DNA from: Prevotella sp. CAG:617
GTDB taxonomy: Bacteria; Bacteroidota; Bacteroidia; Bacteroidales; Bacteroidaceae
Direction: 5' to 3'
NCBI GenBank assembly: GCA_000438115.1
Contig: FR903636.1
Location: 23,930 to 45,787, forward strand
DNA length: 21,858 bases
Below the pieces are notes generated by a model. The model did no database searches and had not been told where the DNA came from. It saw only the letters and a program-made list of their open reading frames with translations. The position numbers and the translations under genes are program-made. The stretch's first letter is position 1. Every line of letters starts with the position of its first letter. Positions 1-7,565 of this stretch are shown here, one piece after another.

Positions 1-948
1 TGAACCGCTCAGCGTAATGCTGGGGTAGAAGGCAGCGCGGGCCACGTTGGTGGCATAGTAGGCCGAGGCCAGCAGGGCTTCCTGCTCCCTGACGTCAGGG
101 CGTTGGCTGAGCAGCGTAATGGGCAGGCCCGTAGTCAGCGTTTCGGGAAACTGTTGCTCTTCAAGCGTGGAGCGTTTGACGGGGCCGGGGGTGATTCCCA
201 TCAGGGCAGTCAGTGCGTTTTCGGTTTCGCTGATCTGACGTTGCAGGTCAACTACCGTAGCGTCAGTCGACAGTTTGCTGGCTTCTGTTTGGGCCACGGC
301 CAGTTCGGTGGTCTGTCCGGCGCGTTTCAGGGCCTGCATGGTGCGCAGATAGTCCTGCCAGGTTTGTGCCGTGCGGCGGGCAATGTCCAGCTGGCGGTCG
401 AGCATCAGCAGGGTATAGTAGCTGTTGGCCACTGTGGCCACCAGTTGAGTCTGCACAGCCTGCTGGGCAGCCCGTTCGGCTTCCAGACTGGCTTGCGCAC
501 CGCGCTTGGCGTTCAGCAGTTTTCCGGCGGCGTCAATCTCCCAGTCGGCAGAGAGGGCCAGTGTATAGGTTTTTGAAGCTTTTGCTCCGTCAAGGCTTTT
601 CACTCCTCCCTCAACACTGGCTGACACTGAAGGTGCAAAGGCCAGTTTGGCCGCCCGGAGCTGCGCTTCGGCAGCTTCTACGCGCAGACGAGCCGTGGCC
701 AGGTCGGTGTTGTGGCATAACGCCGTGTCGATGAGTGCTTGCAGCAGGGGGTCGGTAAAGAGGGTGCTCCATCTGAGCTGGGCCAGCGAGGTGGTGTCTG
801 TTGCCGTGGCGGGACGGAACAGACTGTCAGCCACCGCTTCGGCTTCGGCCGGCCTTTCGTAAGGCTTGTAGAGGCGGCATCCGCCCAGCAGTACCACTCC
901 CAGCATTGCTGCGGAAAGGGACTTTATGGTTCGGTCAATATGTATCAT
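1..948 (-). CDS. TolC/NodT-family outer-membrane efflux lipoprotein (3' end cut by window)
   Basis: Outer-membrane channel component of a tripartite RND efflux pump. My minus-strand translation from the ATG at 946-948 stays open to position 1 (316 residues), so the C-terminal part is outside the window. Family members usually have about 450-480 residues. Residues 1-23 form a lipoprotein signal with lipobox L-G-G-C at 21-24, so the mature protein should begin at Cys24. The rest fits the first TolC/OEP repeat: Ala/Gln-rich helices around 80-120 and 160-250, with the stretch SYYTLLMLDRQLDIA near 190. The second repeat begins around SQRPDVREQEALLAS, a very typical NodT motif. It is the third gene of an operon, 33 bp after the pump gene, with an A-rich leader (aaaagaaaaaagaaaa) before the start. 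Substrate is not predictable. Confidence 0.93.
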   Translation of the reverse strand, partial: MIHIDRTIKSLSAAMLGVVLLGGCRLYKPYERPAEAEAVADSLFRPATATDTTSLAQLRWSTLFTDPLLQALIDTALCHNTDLATARLRVEAAEAQLRAAKLAFAPSVSASVEGGVKSLDGAKASKTYTLALSADWEIDAAGKLLNAKRGAQASLEAERAAQQAVQTQLVATVANSYYTLLMLDRQLDIARRTAQTWQDYLRTMQALKRAGQTTELAVAQTEASKLSTDATVVDLQRQISETENALTALMGITPGPVKRSTLEEQQFPETLTTGLPITLLSQRPDVREQEALLASAYYATNVARAAFYPSITLSGS

Positions 949-981
949 TTTTCTTTTTTCTTTTAATCTGTGGTATTGTCG

Positions 982-3900
982 CTATTTATTCTCTTCCGTA
1001 TGAGCAGGGCGGCGGCGCTGGGGCATGAGTTTTTCCTGCATGTATTGGAATACGATGAACAATGGTGGAACGATGAACAGCAGGGCTATCGTACCGATGA
1101 GCATTCCGCCTACCGTACCTACACCGATAGAAATGTTGCCGTTGGCACCTACACCGCTGGAGAACATCATTGGGAGCATACCGAAAATCATGGTGAGCGA
1201 TGTCATCAGGATGGGGCGTAAGCGCACTTGGGCAGCCGATATGGCAGCTTGGGTGAGACTCATGCCGTGGTGGCGGCGCTCGGTGGCATATTCCGTCAGC
1301 AGAATGGCCGTCTTCGAGAGCAGACCGATAAGCATAATCAGACCCGTTTGCAGGTAGATGTTGTTTTCAAGTCCGAACATCTTGGCAAACAGGAAACTGC
1401 CAGCCAGACCGAAGGGAACGGAAAGAATAACGGCCAGTGGAACGAAGAGACTTTCGTAGAGTGCACAGAGAATGAGGTAGATAAATACGACGCAAATCAC
1501 GAACACCAGTGTCGTGGTTTGACCGGATGAGGATTCCTCACGCGACATACCGCCAAATTCGTAGCCATAGCCTACGGGCAGCACGCGGGCTGCTTCTTCG
1601 CGTACGGCTTCAATGGCCTGACCGGAGCTGTAGCCCGTGGCGGGAGCTCCGTTAACCTGAATGGCCGGGAAAAGGTTGAAACGCGTGAGTGTTTCGGAAC
1701 CATAAACCCGCTTGAGTTTCAGGTAACGGCTGACGGGTGACATTTCGCCATTGTCGTTGCGTACATAAATGTTGTTCAACGCAGCCGTGTTGAGACGGAA
1801 TTCGGGTGAAGCCTGCACCATGACGCGGTAGAGCTTTGAAAAACGGTTCATGTTGGAAGCATAGTTACCACCGATGTAGCCTTGCAGCGTTTGCAGCACA
1901 TCGCCGGGTGACACACCGCTCAATTTGCAGCGTGCTGCGTCTACCTCAATCATGTATTGGGGAAATTTAGTGTCGAACGAAGTGGAGGCACGTCCGATTT
2001 CCGGGCGCTGTTTGAGTGCGTCAATCAGTTGTCGTGTGTAGCGCAGCAAGTCTTCGGTGGTTCCGCCCTGCTGGTCTTGCACGTAGACCTCAAAACCGCT
2101 GCTTACGCCGTAGCCCGGAATCATGGGGCGCGTAAAGGCCATTACTTCGGCGCTGGCAATGTGAGCCGTGCGGCGGTTTACCTCGTCAACCACAGCGTCA
2201 ATGGCATCTTCCTTGCGGGTACGTTCGTCCCAGGATTTCAGACGAAGGGTGAACATACCGTTGCAGGCAGCCTGACCGCTCAACTGCGAGTTACCCGTTA
2301 CGTTGGAGTACACTCCTACCTGCGGTAGCGTGCGCAGACAGCTGTCTACCTGCGACATGATTTTATACGTTTCGTTGACGCTGTTGCCCGGCGAGGTACG
2401 TACGTCTACGTAAACCGTACCCATGTCCTCGTTGGGCACGAAGCCTGTCTTGGTGGTCATCATCAGTGCCGTCAGGCTGCCCAGAGCTATTACCAGCCCG
2501 ATTCCGGCCAGCCATTTATGCCCCAACATGAAGCCTACGCCTTTTTTATATTTAAGTACCAGACGGCTGAAAGCTCCGTCAAAGGCCATGTGGAAGCGCG
2601 AGGAGAAACTCAATGCCTTTCCGTCTTCCGACGTACGGTGAGGAGTCATAATCAGCGCACAAAGCGCCGGGCTGAGCGTCAGTGCATTGATGAGCGAAAT
2701 GGCTACAGCGGCTGCCATGGTCAAACCGAACTGCGTGTAGAATGTACCCGTAGTACCTCCGATAAAACTGACAGGGATAAATACGGCCATAAATACAAAT
2801 GTCGTGGTGACCAGTGCTGAGGTAATGCCGTCCATGGCGCTTACGGTGGCTTCGTAGGCCGACGTATAGCCTTCGTCGAATTTTGCCTGTACGGCCTCGA
2901 CCACCACTATGGCATCGTCGACCACCGTACCGATTACAAGTACGAGGGCAAACAGCGTCAGCATGTTCAGACTGAAACCTACCAGCCACAAAAAGGCAAA
3001 CGTACCTATCAGCGATACGATAATGGCCACTGCCGGGATAAACGTAGAACGCAGGCTCTGCAGGAACACGTATACTACCAGCACCACCAGCAATATGGCT
3101 TCAACCAGGGTCTTGATGACGTTTTTAATAGAGGCATCAAGAAAGTCTTTGGTACTCATGATGTCGACTATCTTCATGCCTTTGGGCAGTGTCTTTGATA
3201 TTTCTTCTACCGTACGGTCGATTTCCTCGATGATTTCATTGGCATTGGAACCGGAGGTTTGCGAAATCATGATGTTACAGCCCGGGTGTCCGCTCACTTC
3301 GCCGATGTAGCCGTAGCTGCGTGAGCCCAGTTCAACGGTGGCTACGTCCTTGATGCGAAGCACTTCGCCGTCGGGCAGGGCTTTGATGACCATGTTTTCA
3401 TAATCCACTTCCTTTTCATAACGTCCGCGGTATTTCAGCACGTATTGGTAGGTGTTGTTCGATTCGGCACCCAGCGTACCCGTTGCGGCTTCTACGTTTT
3501 GTTCGTCAAGCACGTTGGTAATGTCAGACGGAACCAGTCCGTATTTCTGCATCTTGTTCGGGTCGAGCCAGATACGCATGGAGTAGTCGTCACCAAAGAC
3601 ATTGACCTCGCCTACACCGGGAATACGCGAGAGGCGCGGCTCAATGTTGATTTTCATGTAGTTGTTCAGAAACTTGGTGTCGTAGGAGTCGTCAGGACTG
3701 TATATGGCCAGCTGCTTGATGTTACTGGTCTGACGCTTGCGCACGTTGATTCCGCTTTTGGTTACTTCGGCAGGAAGCAGACCCTGGGCTGAGGCCAGAC
3801 GGTTTTGCACGTTGACGGTAGCCATGTCGGGGTCGGTACCCTGTCGGAAATAAACCGTAATTCGGGCCGAACCTGTATTGCTGGCTGTAGAAGTCATGTA

Positions 3901-4131
3901 CATCATGTTTTCCACGCCGTTGAGCGCTTCTTCAAGTGGTACAACGACACTCTTCTGTACCGTTTCGGCATTGGCGCCGCTATAACTGGCTGATACACTT
4001 ACCGTAGGGGGCGCAATTTCCGGAAACTGCTCAATGGGTAACTGTACGAGGCCAATAAGCCCCAGCAGCAGTATGACTACGGAGATGACACCCGCCAGTA
4101 TGGGGCGTTCAATAAAAGTTCGTATTTTCAT
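982..4131 (-). CDS. RND efflux pump inner-membrane transporter, AcrB/HAE1 family
   Basis: Proton-driven inner-membrane pump of a tripartite efflux system, 1049 residues, the normal length for the AcrB family. The N terminus (MKIRTFIERPILAGVISVV) is the first transmembrane helix. The proton-relay acidic pair is present as D405-D406 within VVDDAIVVVEA in TM4. Its partner lysine is K940 in LLSKTAILLTEYA in TM10, where the residue after the lysine is Thr instead of the common Asn. Two large periplasmic loops lie after TM1 and TM7, and twelve hydrophobic segments are compatible with the sequence. It begins 12 bp after the membrane-fusion gene and is followed by the outer-membrane gene, so the three form one operon. 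Similarity to HAE1 pumps suggests hydrophobic or amphiphilic drugs, bile acids or detergents rather than metals; this is inference. Confidence 0.97.
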   Translation of the reverse strand: MKIRTFIERPILAGVISVVILLLGLIGLVQLPIEQFPEIAPPTVSVSASYSGANAETVQKSVVVPLEEALNGVENMMYMTSTASNTGSARITVYFRQGTDPDMATVNVQNRLASAQGLLPAEVTKSGINVRKRQTSNIKQLAIYSPDDSYDTKFLNNYMKINIEPRLSRIPGVGEVNVFGDDYSMRIWLDPNKMQKYGLVPSDITNVLDEQNVEAATGTLGAESNNTYQYVLKYRGRYEKEVDYENMVIKALPDGEVLRIKDVATVELGSRSYGYIGEVSGHPGCNIMISQTSGSNANEIIEEIDRTVEEISKTLPKGMKIVDIMSTKDFLDASIKNVIKTLVEAILLVVLVVYVFLQSLRSTFIPAVAIIVSLIGTFAFLWLVGFSLNMLTLFALVLVIGTVVDDAIVVVEAVQAKFDEGYTSAYEATVSAMDGITSALVTTTFVFMAVFIPVSFIGGTTGTFYTQFGLTMAAAVAISLINALTLSPALCALIMTPHRTSEDGKALSFSSRFHMAFDGAFSRLVLKYKKGVGFMLGHKWLAGIGLVIALGSLTALMMTTKTGFVPNEDMGTVYVDVRTSPGNSVNETYKIMSQVDSCLRTLPQVGVYSNVTGNSQLSGQAACNGMFTLRLKSWDERTRKEDAIDAVVDEVNRRTAHIASAEVMAFTRPMIPGYGVSSGFEVYVQDQQGGTTEDLLRYTRQLIDALKQRPEIGRASTSFDTKFPQYMIEVDAARCKLSGVSPGDVLQTLQGYIGGNYASNMNRFSKLYRVMVQASPEFRLNTAALNNIYVRNDNGEMSPVSRYLKLKRVYGSETLTRFNLFPAIQVNGAPATGYSSGQAIEAVREEAARVLPVGYGYEFGGMSREESSSGQTTTLVFVICVVFIYLILCALYESLFVPLAVILSVPFGLAGSFLFAKMFGLENNIYLQTGLIMLIGLLSKTAILLTEYATERRHHGMSLTQAAISAAQVRLRPILMTSLTMIFGMLPMMFSSGVGANGNISIGVGTVGGMLIGTIALLFIVPPLFIVFQYMQEKLMPQRRRPAHTEENK

Positions 4132-4143
4132 AAGGCTGCTTCT

Positions 4144-5262
4144 TTAGTTTTTGGATGAGCTTTTCTGCTGCGTGTTTATCGGAGTGTCTTCACGTACAAG
4201 TCCGGCACCTTCGGCAATGATGACGTCGCCTTCCTTCAGGCCGGAAAGTACGACGTAATTGACACCGTCATTGTATTTGTAGACGCTGATGGGAGTTGAC
4301 TTTGTTTTTCCGTCAACTACTTTCCATACAAATATGCGTTCCTGCAGTTCGTAGGTTGCGCTCTGCGGGATGGAAATGCAGTTGCGCATGGCGGTGGGCA
4401 TGATGATGGTGGCGCTGCCCCCATGGCGCAGCAAGTGGCGGGGATTGCTGAACACGGCACGCAGGCTGACGGTACCCATGGTTTGTTCAACCGTTCCGCC
4501 AATGGCGTCGATGCGTCCCCGTACGGAATAGTCCGTTCCGTTGCTCAGTTGCAGACTGACGGGGGGAATCTTGCTCTTGGCTTCCTGTAACGAGCCATAT
4601 TGCTGGATGAGGTCAAGCACCTGATTCTCGTCCATGGAGAAGTAAGCAAATACTTCAGCATCGTCGGACACGGTGACAAGCGGTTCTTCAATGCTGCTGC
4701 TGACCAGTGCTCCTACACGGTAAGGAATCATGCTGGCCACACCGTCAACCGGGCTCTTCACTTCGGTGTATGAAAGGTCGTTGCTGGCTTTAGTGAGTTC
4801 GGCCTGTGCCTGCGCCAGGGCGGCTTCAGCTTCCTGCAACTCGTTGCGGGCAGTCTGCAAATCGAAGTCGGACACTACTTTTTCCTTATAGAGCTGTTCT
4901 TTGCTACGGGCTGTCAGCCGGGCTGTGCGTAATTTGGCCTGGGCACTTTTCAGATTGGCCTGTGCCGAACGGAGTGCAGCCTGATAGGGCACCTGGTCAA
5001 TGACAAACAGCACCTGCCCTTTGCGTACAACGTCACCTTCGTTGATGCGGATGGCTGTAATCGTGCCGCTTACCTGCGGACGTACCTCTACGGCCTGGCG
5101 GCCCTGCAGGGTGGCCGGAAAACGGCTTTGCAACATATGGTCACCGCGGGTGACGGTCAGCAGTTTGTAGGCTTCGCCCACTGTTTTCTGTGGTTTTCCG
5201 CCGCAACCGCAAAGTAGCGGCAGACACAGCAGCAGAGAATAGATACTTGACTTCATGTTCAT
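4144..5262 (-). CDS. RND efflux periplasmic adaptor (membrane-fusion lipoprotein), AcrA family
   Basis: Periplasmic adaptor joining the pump to the outer-membrane channel, 372 residues. The signal peptide ends in a lipobox L-C-G-C at 17-20, giving a lipid-anchored protein starting at Cys20. The barrel-sandwich (lipoyl-like) halves are visible at about 58-92 (EVRPQVSGTITAIRINEGD) and 165-195 (EVKSPVDGVASMIPYRVG). They flank an Ala/Gln/Leu-rich helical hairpin of about 93-160. The beta-barrel domain follows (about 200-290), then the membrane-proximal domain with VVDGKTKSTPISV near 315. An alternative start is Met3 (5256); the lipobox fits either. It is the first gene of the efflux operon and is read divergently from the LytS kinase, with a likely LytTR operator upstream. 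It ends with a Ser/Lys-rich tail. Confidence 0.96.
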   Translation of the reverse strand: MNMKSSIYSLLLCLPLLCGCGGKPQKTVGEAYKLLTVTRGDHMLQSRFPATLQGRQAVEVRPQVSGTITAIRINEGDVVRKGQVLFVIDQVPYQAALRSAQANLKSAQAKLRTARLTARSKEQLYKEKVVSDFDLQTARNELQEAEAALAQAQAELTKASNDLSYTEVKSPVDGVASMIPYRVGALVSSSIEEPLVTVSDDAEVFAYFSMDENQVLDLIQQYGSLQEAKSKIPPVSLQLSNGTDYSVRGRIDAIGGTVEQTMGTVSLRAVFSNPRHLLRHGGSATIIMPTAMRNCISIPQSATYELQERIFVWKVVDGKTKSTPISVYKYNDGVNYVVLSGLKEGDVIIAEGAGLVREDTPINTQQKSSSKN

Positions 5263-5336
5263 ATAGATAAGGTTTTTAAAGTTTGTTTCTTACTTTTCAT
5301 AGGCCGTATAAACGGAAAAAGAAAAACGGCGTGTGA

Positions 5337-5357
5337 GCGCAGGAAACAGGCCTGCGC
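5337..5357 (-). other. Small hairpin in the efflux-operon leader
   Basis: A perfect 7-bp inverted repeat (gcgcagg / cctgcgc) with a 7-nt loop lies in the untranslated leader of the efflux operon. It falls just downstream of the start site predicted from the TAAGTTTG box and about 75 bp before the adaptor ATG. There is no T-run after it, so it is not an obvious terminator. It may only stabilise the 5' end of the mRNA. Function is unknown. Confidence 0.35.
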
Positions 5358-5370
5358 AGTTTTTCGAATA

Positions 5371-5378
5371 CAAACTTA
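5371..5378 (-). promoter_or_regulatory. -7 element of the efflux-operon promoter
   Basis: On the minus strand the sequence TAAGTTTG matches the Bacteroidetes -7 consensus TAnnTTTG at all fixed positions. It would start transcription near 5365, leaving a leader of about 100 nt before the adaptor gene. At the expected 19-21 bp spacing there is no good -33 TTTG; the closest word is CCTG. A weak -33 box fits a promoter needing an activator, and the direct repeats described at 5406-5439 begin just upstream of that position. Confidence 0.5.
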
Positions 5379-5405
5379 CATATAAAGAATGGAAAAACAG
5401 GACAA

Positions 5406-5439
5406 GTGGTGACGAACACCCCTTATGTGGTGACGAACA
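5406..5439. promoter_or_regulatory. Tandem 13-bp direct repeats, probable LytTR regulator operator
   Basis: Two identical copies of GTGGTGACGAACA occupy 5406-5418 and 5427-5439, separated by 8 bp, a 21-bp start-to-start distance (two helical turns). LytTR regulators such as YehT and YpdB of E. coli bind paired direct repeats with about this pitch. The site lies between the divergent promoters of the efflux operon and of the LytS/LytTR pair, immediately upstream of the efflux promoter's expected -33 position. The repeat and spacing are seen directly; recognition by the adjacent regulator is inference. Confidence 0.6.
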
Positions 5440-5450
5440 GACGGCCAACC

Positions 5451-5483
5451 TGTGTACTCTGCCGGCAAAATGTTGTATCTTTG
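5451..5483 (+). promoter_or_regulatory. Promoter of the LytS/LytTR operon
   Basis: TATCTTTG at 5476-5483 matches the Bacteroidetes -7 consensus TAnnTTTG at every fixed base. A partial -33 word TGTG is at 5451-5454, with a 21-bp spacer. The predicted start near 5489 lies downstream of an in-frame ATG at 5452, so the kinase must be translated from the later ATG at 5515. Confidence 0.55.
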
Positions 5484-5514
5484 CCCATATAAAAATGAAT
5501 GTTCTTTTTTGAAA

Positions 5515-6504
5515 ATGAAACACCATCATATCGCGCTCTACATTGATTTGCTGTTCTGTCTGGTGATTGTTCCGCTTACAATCATGATGCTTCCGGTTGA
5601 CCGCTGGATGGAACATAATGCGGGGTTCCTGATTGCACTTGTCATTTACGTGTACGCCCTTTATTTTGTGTACCGCTATTTTAAATTGCCCCGTATGCTC
5701 ATGCAGCGTCAGTGGGGAAAGGTTGCTTTCCTGATGCTGGTGCTGATAGCCGTGACGGTGGGAATGACCTATTTCCCCTCGTCTTCCGGTTACGTTTTGC
5801 GCGGGCGGGGGATGCGCACGCAAACCATCTGGTTCTTTTTTCTGGTGGTTACCGGTTTTTCGCTGGCCATTGAGCTGACGTTCGAACTTTTCCGGCAAAT
5901 CCTGCAGCGGCAGGCCATAGAGGCTGAAAAAAACAAGGCCGAGCTGGCGCTCTATAAGGCGCAGATTAATCCGCATTTCCTGTTTAATACGCTCAATACG
6001 CTTTATGCCCTGGTGTTGTCGGGGTCGGACAAGACGGAGTCGGCCTTTGTCAAGTTTTCCGGGATATTGCGCTACATGTATTCGCAGAGCGAGTCGGAAC
6101 TGACGCCGGCCGGGGCCGAGTTTGACTATATCCGGCAGTATGTTGATTTGCAGTGCCTGCGGCTTAACCGGCATACAAGGGTGGATTTGCAACTGGATGC
6201 CGACAATAGGCATACGCTCATCCCGCCGATGATTTTGATAACGTTTGTAGAGAATGCCTTCAAGTATGGCACCTCGTCCGATACCGACTGCTGCATCCGA
6301 ATTGACATCAGTCTGAAAAAGGGAGTCTTGCGGCTGCATACGGAAAATGCCGTGATGCGGCGCCGTACCGACGGCCGGCAGGGTATAGGCATGGCCAACT
6401 GTCTGCGCCGGCTGGAGCTGCTGTATCCCGACCGGTATGAGTTGCATGCGGGTGAGGCTGAAAACGGATTATATAAAGTGAATTTATGCATCAATCTGAT
6501 ATGA
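5515..6504 (+). CDS. LytS-type sensor histidine kinase (His_kinase family)
   Basis: Membrane sensor kinase of a two-component system, 329 residues from the ATG at 5515. An upstream in-frame ATG (5452) precedes the promoter and is rejected. Four hydrophobic segments (about 8-28, 36-56, 70-88 and 104-125) form the sensor part, with no sizeable periplasmic domain, so the signal is probably sensed in or at the membrane. The phospho-acceptor is H154 in AQINPHFLFNTLNTLYAL, the signature of the His_kinase (PF06580) family. The N-box of the ATPase domain is at about 237-250 with N247 (PPMILITFVENAFKYG). A G-box-like GRQGIGMANCLRRL follows near 290. It overlaps the response-regulator gene by ATGA and is divergent from the efflux operon. 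Confidence 0.93.
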   Translation: MKHHHIALYIDLLFCLVIVPLTIMMLPVDRWMEHNAGFLIALVIYVYALYFVYRYFKLPRMLMQRQWGKVAFLMLVLIAVTVGMTYFPSSSGYVLRGRGMRTQTIWFFFLVVTGFSLAIELTFELFRQILQRQAIEAEKNKAELALYKAQINPHFLFNTLNTLYALVLSGSDKTESAFVKFSGILRYMYSQSESELTPAGAEFDYIRQYVDLQCLRLNRHTRVDLQLDADNRHTLIPPMILITFVENAFKYGTSSDTDCCIRIDISLKKGVLRLHTENAVMRRRTDGRQGIGMANCLRRLELLYPDRYELHAGEAENGLYKVNLCINLI

Positions 6505-7217
6505 CGAATCGTGAAGACATTACGTGTGTAGCCATTGATGACGAACCGATGGCTCTGCTGGTGATTGAGCAATTCTGTCGCCGCAGGGGCGGGATGGAGC
6601 TGACCTGTTTCAGCGAACCGCGCGTGGGGCTTGAGGCCATACGCCAGCAGCAGCCCGACCTGGTGTTTCTGGACATACAGATGAACAGCATCAGTGGGCT
6701 CGACATTGCCGACGCCCTGCCGCCCGACTGCTGTCTGGTGTTTACTACGGCCTATGCGCAGTATGCGCTCGAGGGGTTTAATCTCGATGCGGTCGATTTT
6801 CTGCTCAAGCCGTTTTCGTATGAGCGGTTTGAAGTGGCTGTTGAGAAAGCCATGCGCCGTATAGCCGGACGTACACGCAGGGAAGAATACGGTGGCAGCA
6901 TTGTGGTAAAGCAGGAATATTCCAACGTGAATATAAAAATAGACAGCATTCTTTATGTTGAAGCGTTGGGCAATTATGCCAAAATTTACATGCCGGACGG
7001 GCGTTATGTGCTGACGCGCACCAGCCTGAAAGCCATTTTCCAGATGTTGCCCGAAGGGCGGTTCCTGCGCATCCACCGTTCCTACATCGTGGCCCGCAGC
7101 AGGGTGGTCAGCTTTACGCGGACGCAGGTCGTGTTGTGTGATTTGCCGTCGCCGCTTCCCGTGGGGCAGCAATATGCCGCGCAGGTGCTGAAGTTGATGG
7201 GCGTTTCGGAAAACTGA
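6501..7217 (+). CDS. LytTR-family response regulator
   Basis: DNA-binding partner of the preceding kinase, 238 residues. I choose the ATG at 6501, which overlaps the kinase stop as ATGA; an in-frame ATG at 6486 would add five residues. The receiver domain has the acidic pair D13-D14 (IDDEP), phospho-acceptor D58 (LVFLDIQM), T83 (FTTAY) and K103 (LLKPF), all expected catalytic positions. The LytTR DNA-binding domain covers about 137-235, with ILYVEALGNYAKIY and GRFLRIHRSYIV as signature stretches. LytTR proteins bind paired direct repeats; such a pair lies about 1.1 kb upstream between the kinase and efflux promoters. Control of the efflux operon and possible autoregulation are therefore likely but inferred. 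Confidence 0.95.
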   Translation: MTNREDITCVAIDDEPMALLVIEQFCRRRGGMELTCFSEPRVGLEAIRQQQPDLVFLDIQMNSISGLDIADALPPDCCLVFTTAYAQYALEGFNLDAVDFLLKPFSYERFEVAVEKAMRRIAGRTRREEYGGSIVVKQEYSNVNIKIDSILYVEALGNYAKIYMPDGRYVLTRTSLKAIFQMLPEGRFLRIHRSYIVARSRVVSFTRTQVVLCDLPSPLPVGQQYAAQVLKLMGVSEN

Positions 7218-7354
7218 GGTAAACGTGCTCTTGCATGGCCCTGCAAGTGGGGCCGTATTACGTGTTGCCCGATGTGGGCAGTCATGGAAGGATAAAAACA
7301 TACATACAAGTGTTGGGGCAGTGGCTTTAAAAAAAACTGGAAGCCGCCTTTTTG

Positions 7355-7400
7355 AAACAACATGCCGGGAAGGTGAAAATTCCCGGCATGTTGTTTTTTT
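7355..7400 (+). terminator. Rho-independent terminator of the LytS/LytTR operon
   Basis: A perfect 16-bp inverted repeat (7355-7370 with 7381-7396) encloses a 10-nt loop and runs into a stretch of T ending at 7400. It lies about 140 bp after the response-regulator stop, so the transcript has a fairly long 3' untranslated stretch. I see no convincing gene in that stretch; an 80-codon open frame at 7225-7467 spans the hairpin and resembles no family I know. Confidence 0.85.
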
Positions 7401-7471
7401 ATGCCCGCTTCTGCTTGTTGTTGCCGGTTTGGCTATTGGGGAAAGATACGTCCTCCGCGTTGTTTAGCAGG

Positions 7472-7514
7472 TAAAAACAAACGGTGAAGTTGCTTATGGG
7501 CAACCTCACCGTTT
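7472..7514 (-). terminator. Terminator of the outer-membrane barrel gene
   Basis: An inverted repeat of 15 bp with one mismatch (7479-7493 with 7500-7514) has a 6-nt loop. Read on the minus strand, it is followed by gttttta. It lies about 50 bp after the stop of the 979-residue barrel gene. Together with the plus-strand hairpin at 7355-7400 it insulates the two converging transcription units. Confidence 0.75.
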
Positions 7515-7565
7515 GGGTCTTTGGAGTTATGGTTTCCGGACGGACCGTTTGGGTATGTACCGGTT

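Noticed and set aside
5290..7301. Long minus-strand open frames (385 and 391 codons) across the kinase and regulator genes
   Set aside because: They are antisense to LytS and LytTR genes with complete family motifs, have Arg/His/Pro-rich composition and match no family. They arise from the reduced stop-codon density in this coding region.
7225..7467. 80-codon plus-strand frame after the response regulator
   Set aside because: It spans the terminator hairpin of the upstream operon, and the encoded residues look random with no recognised family.
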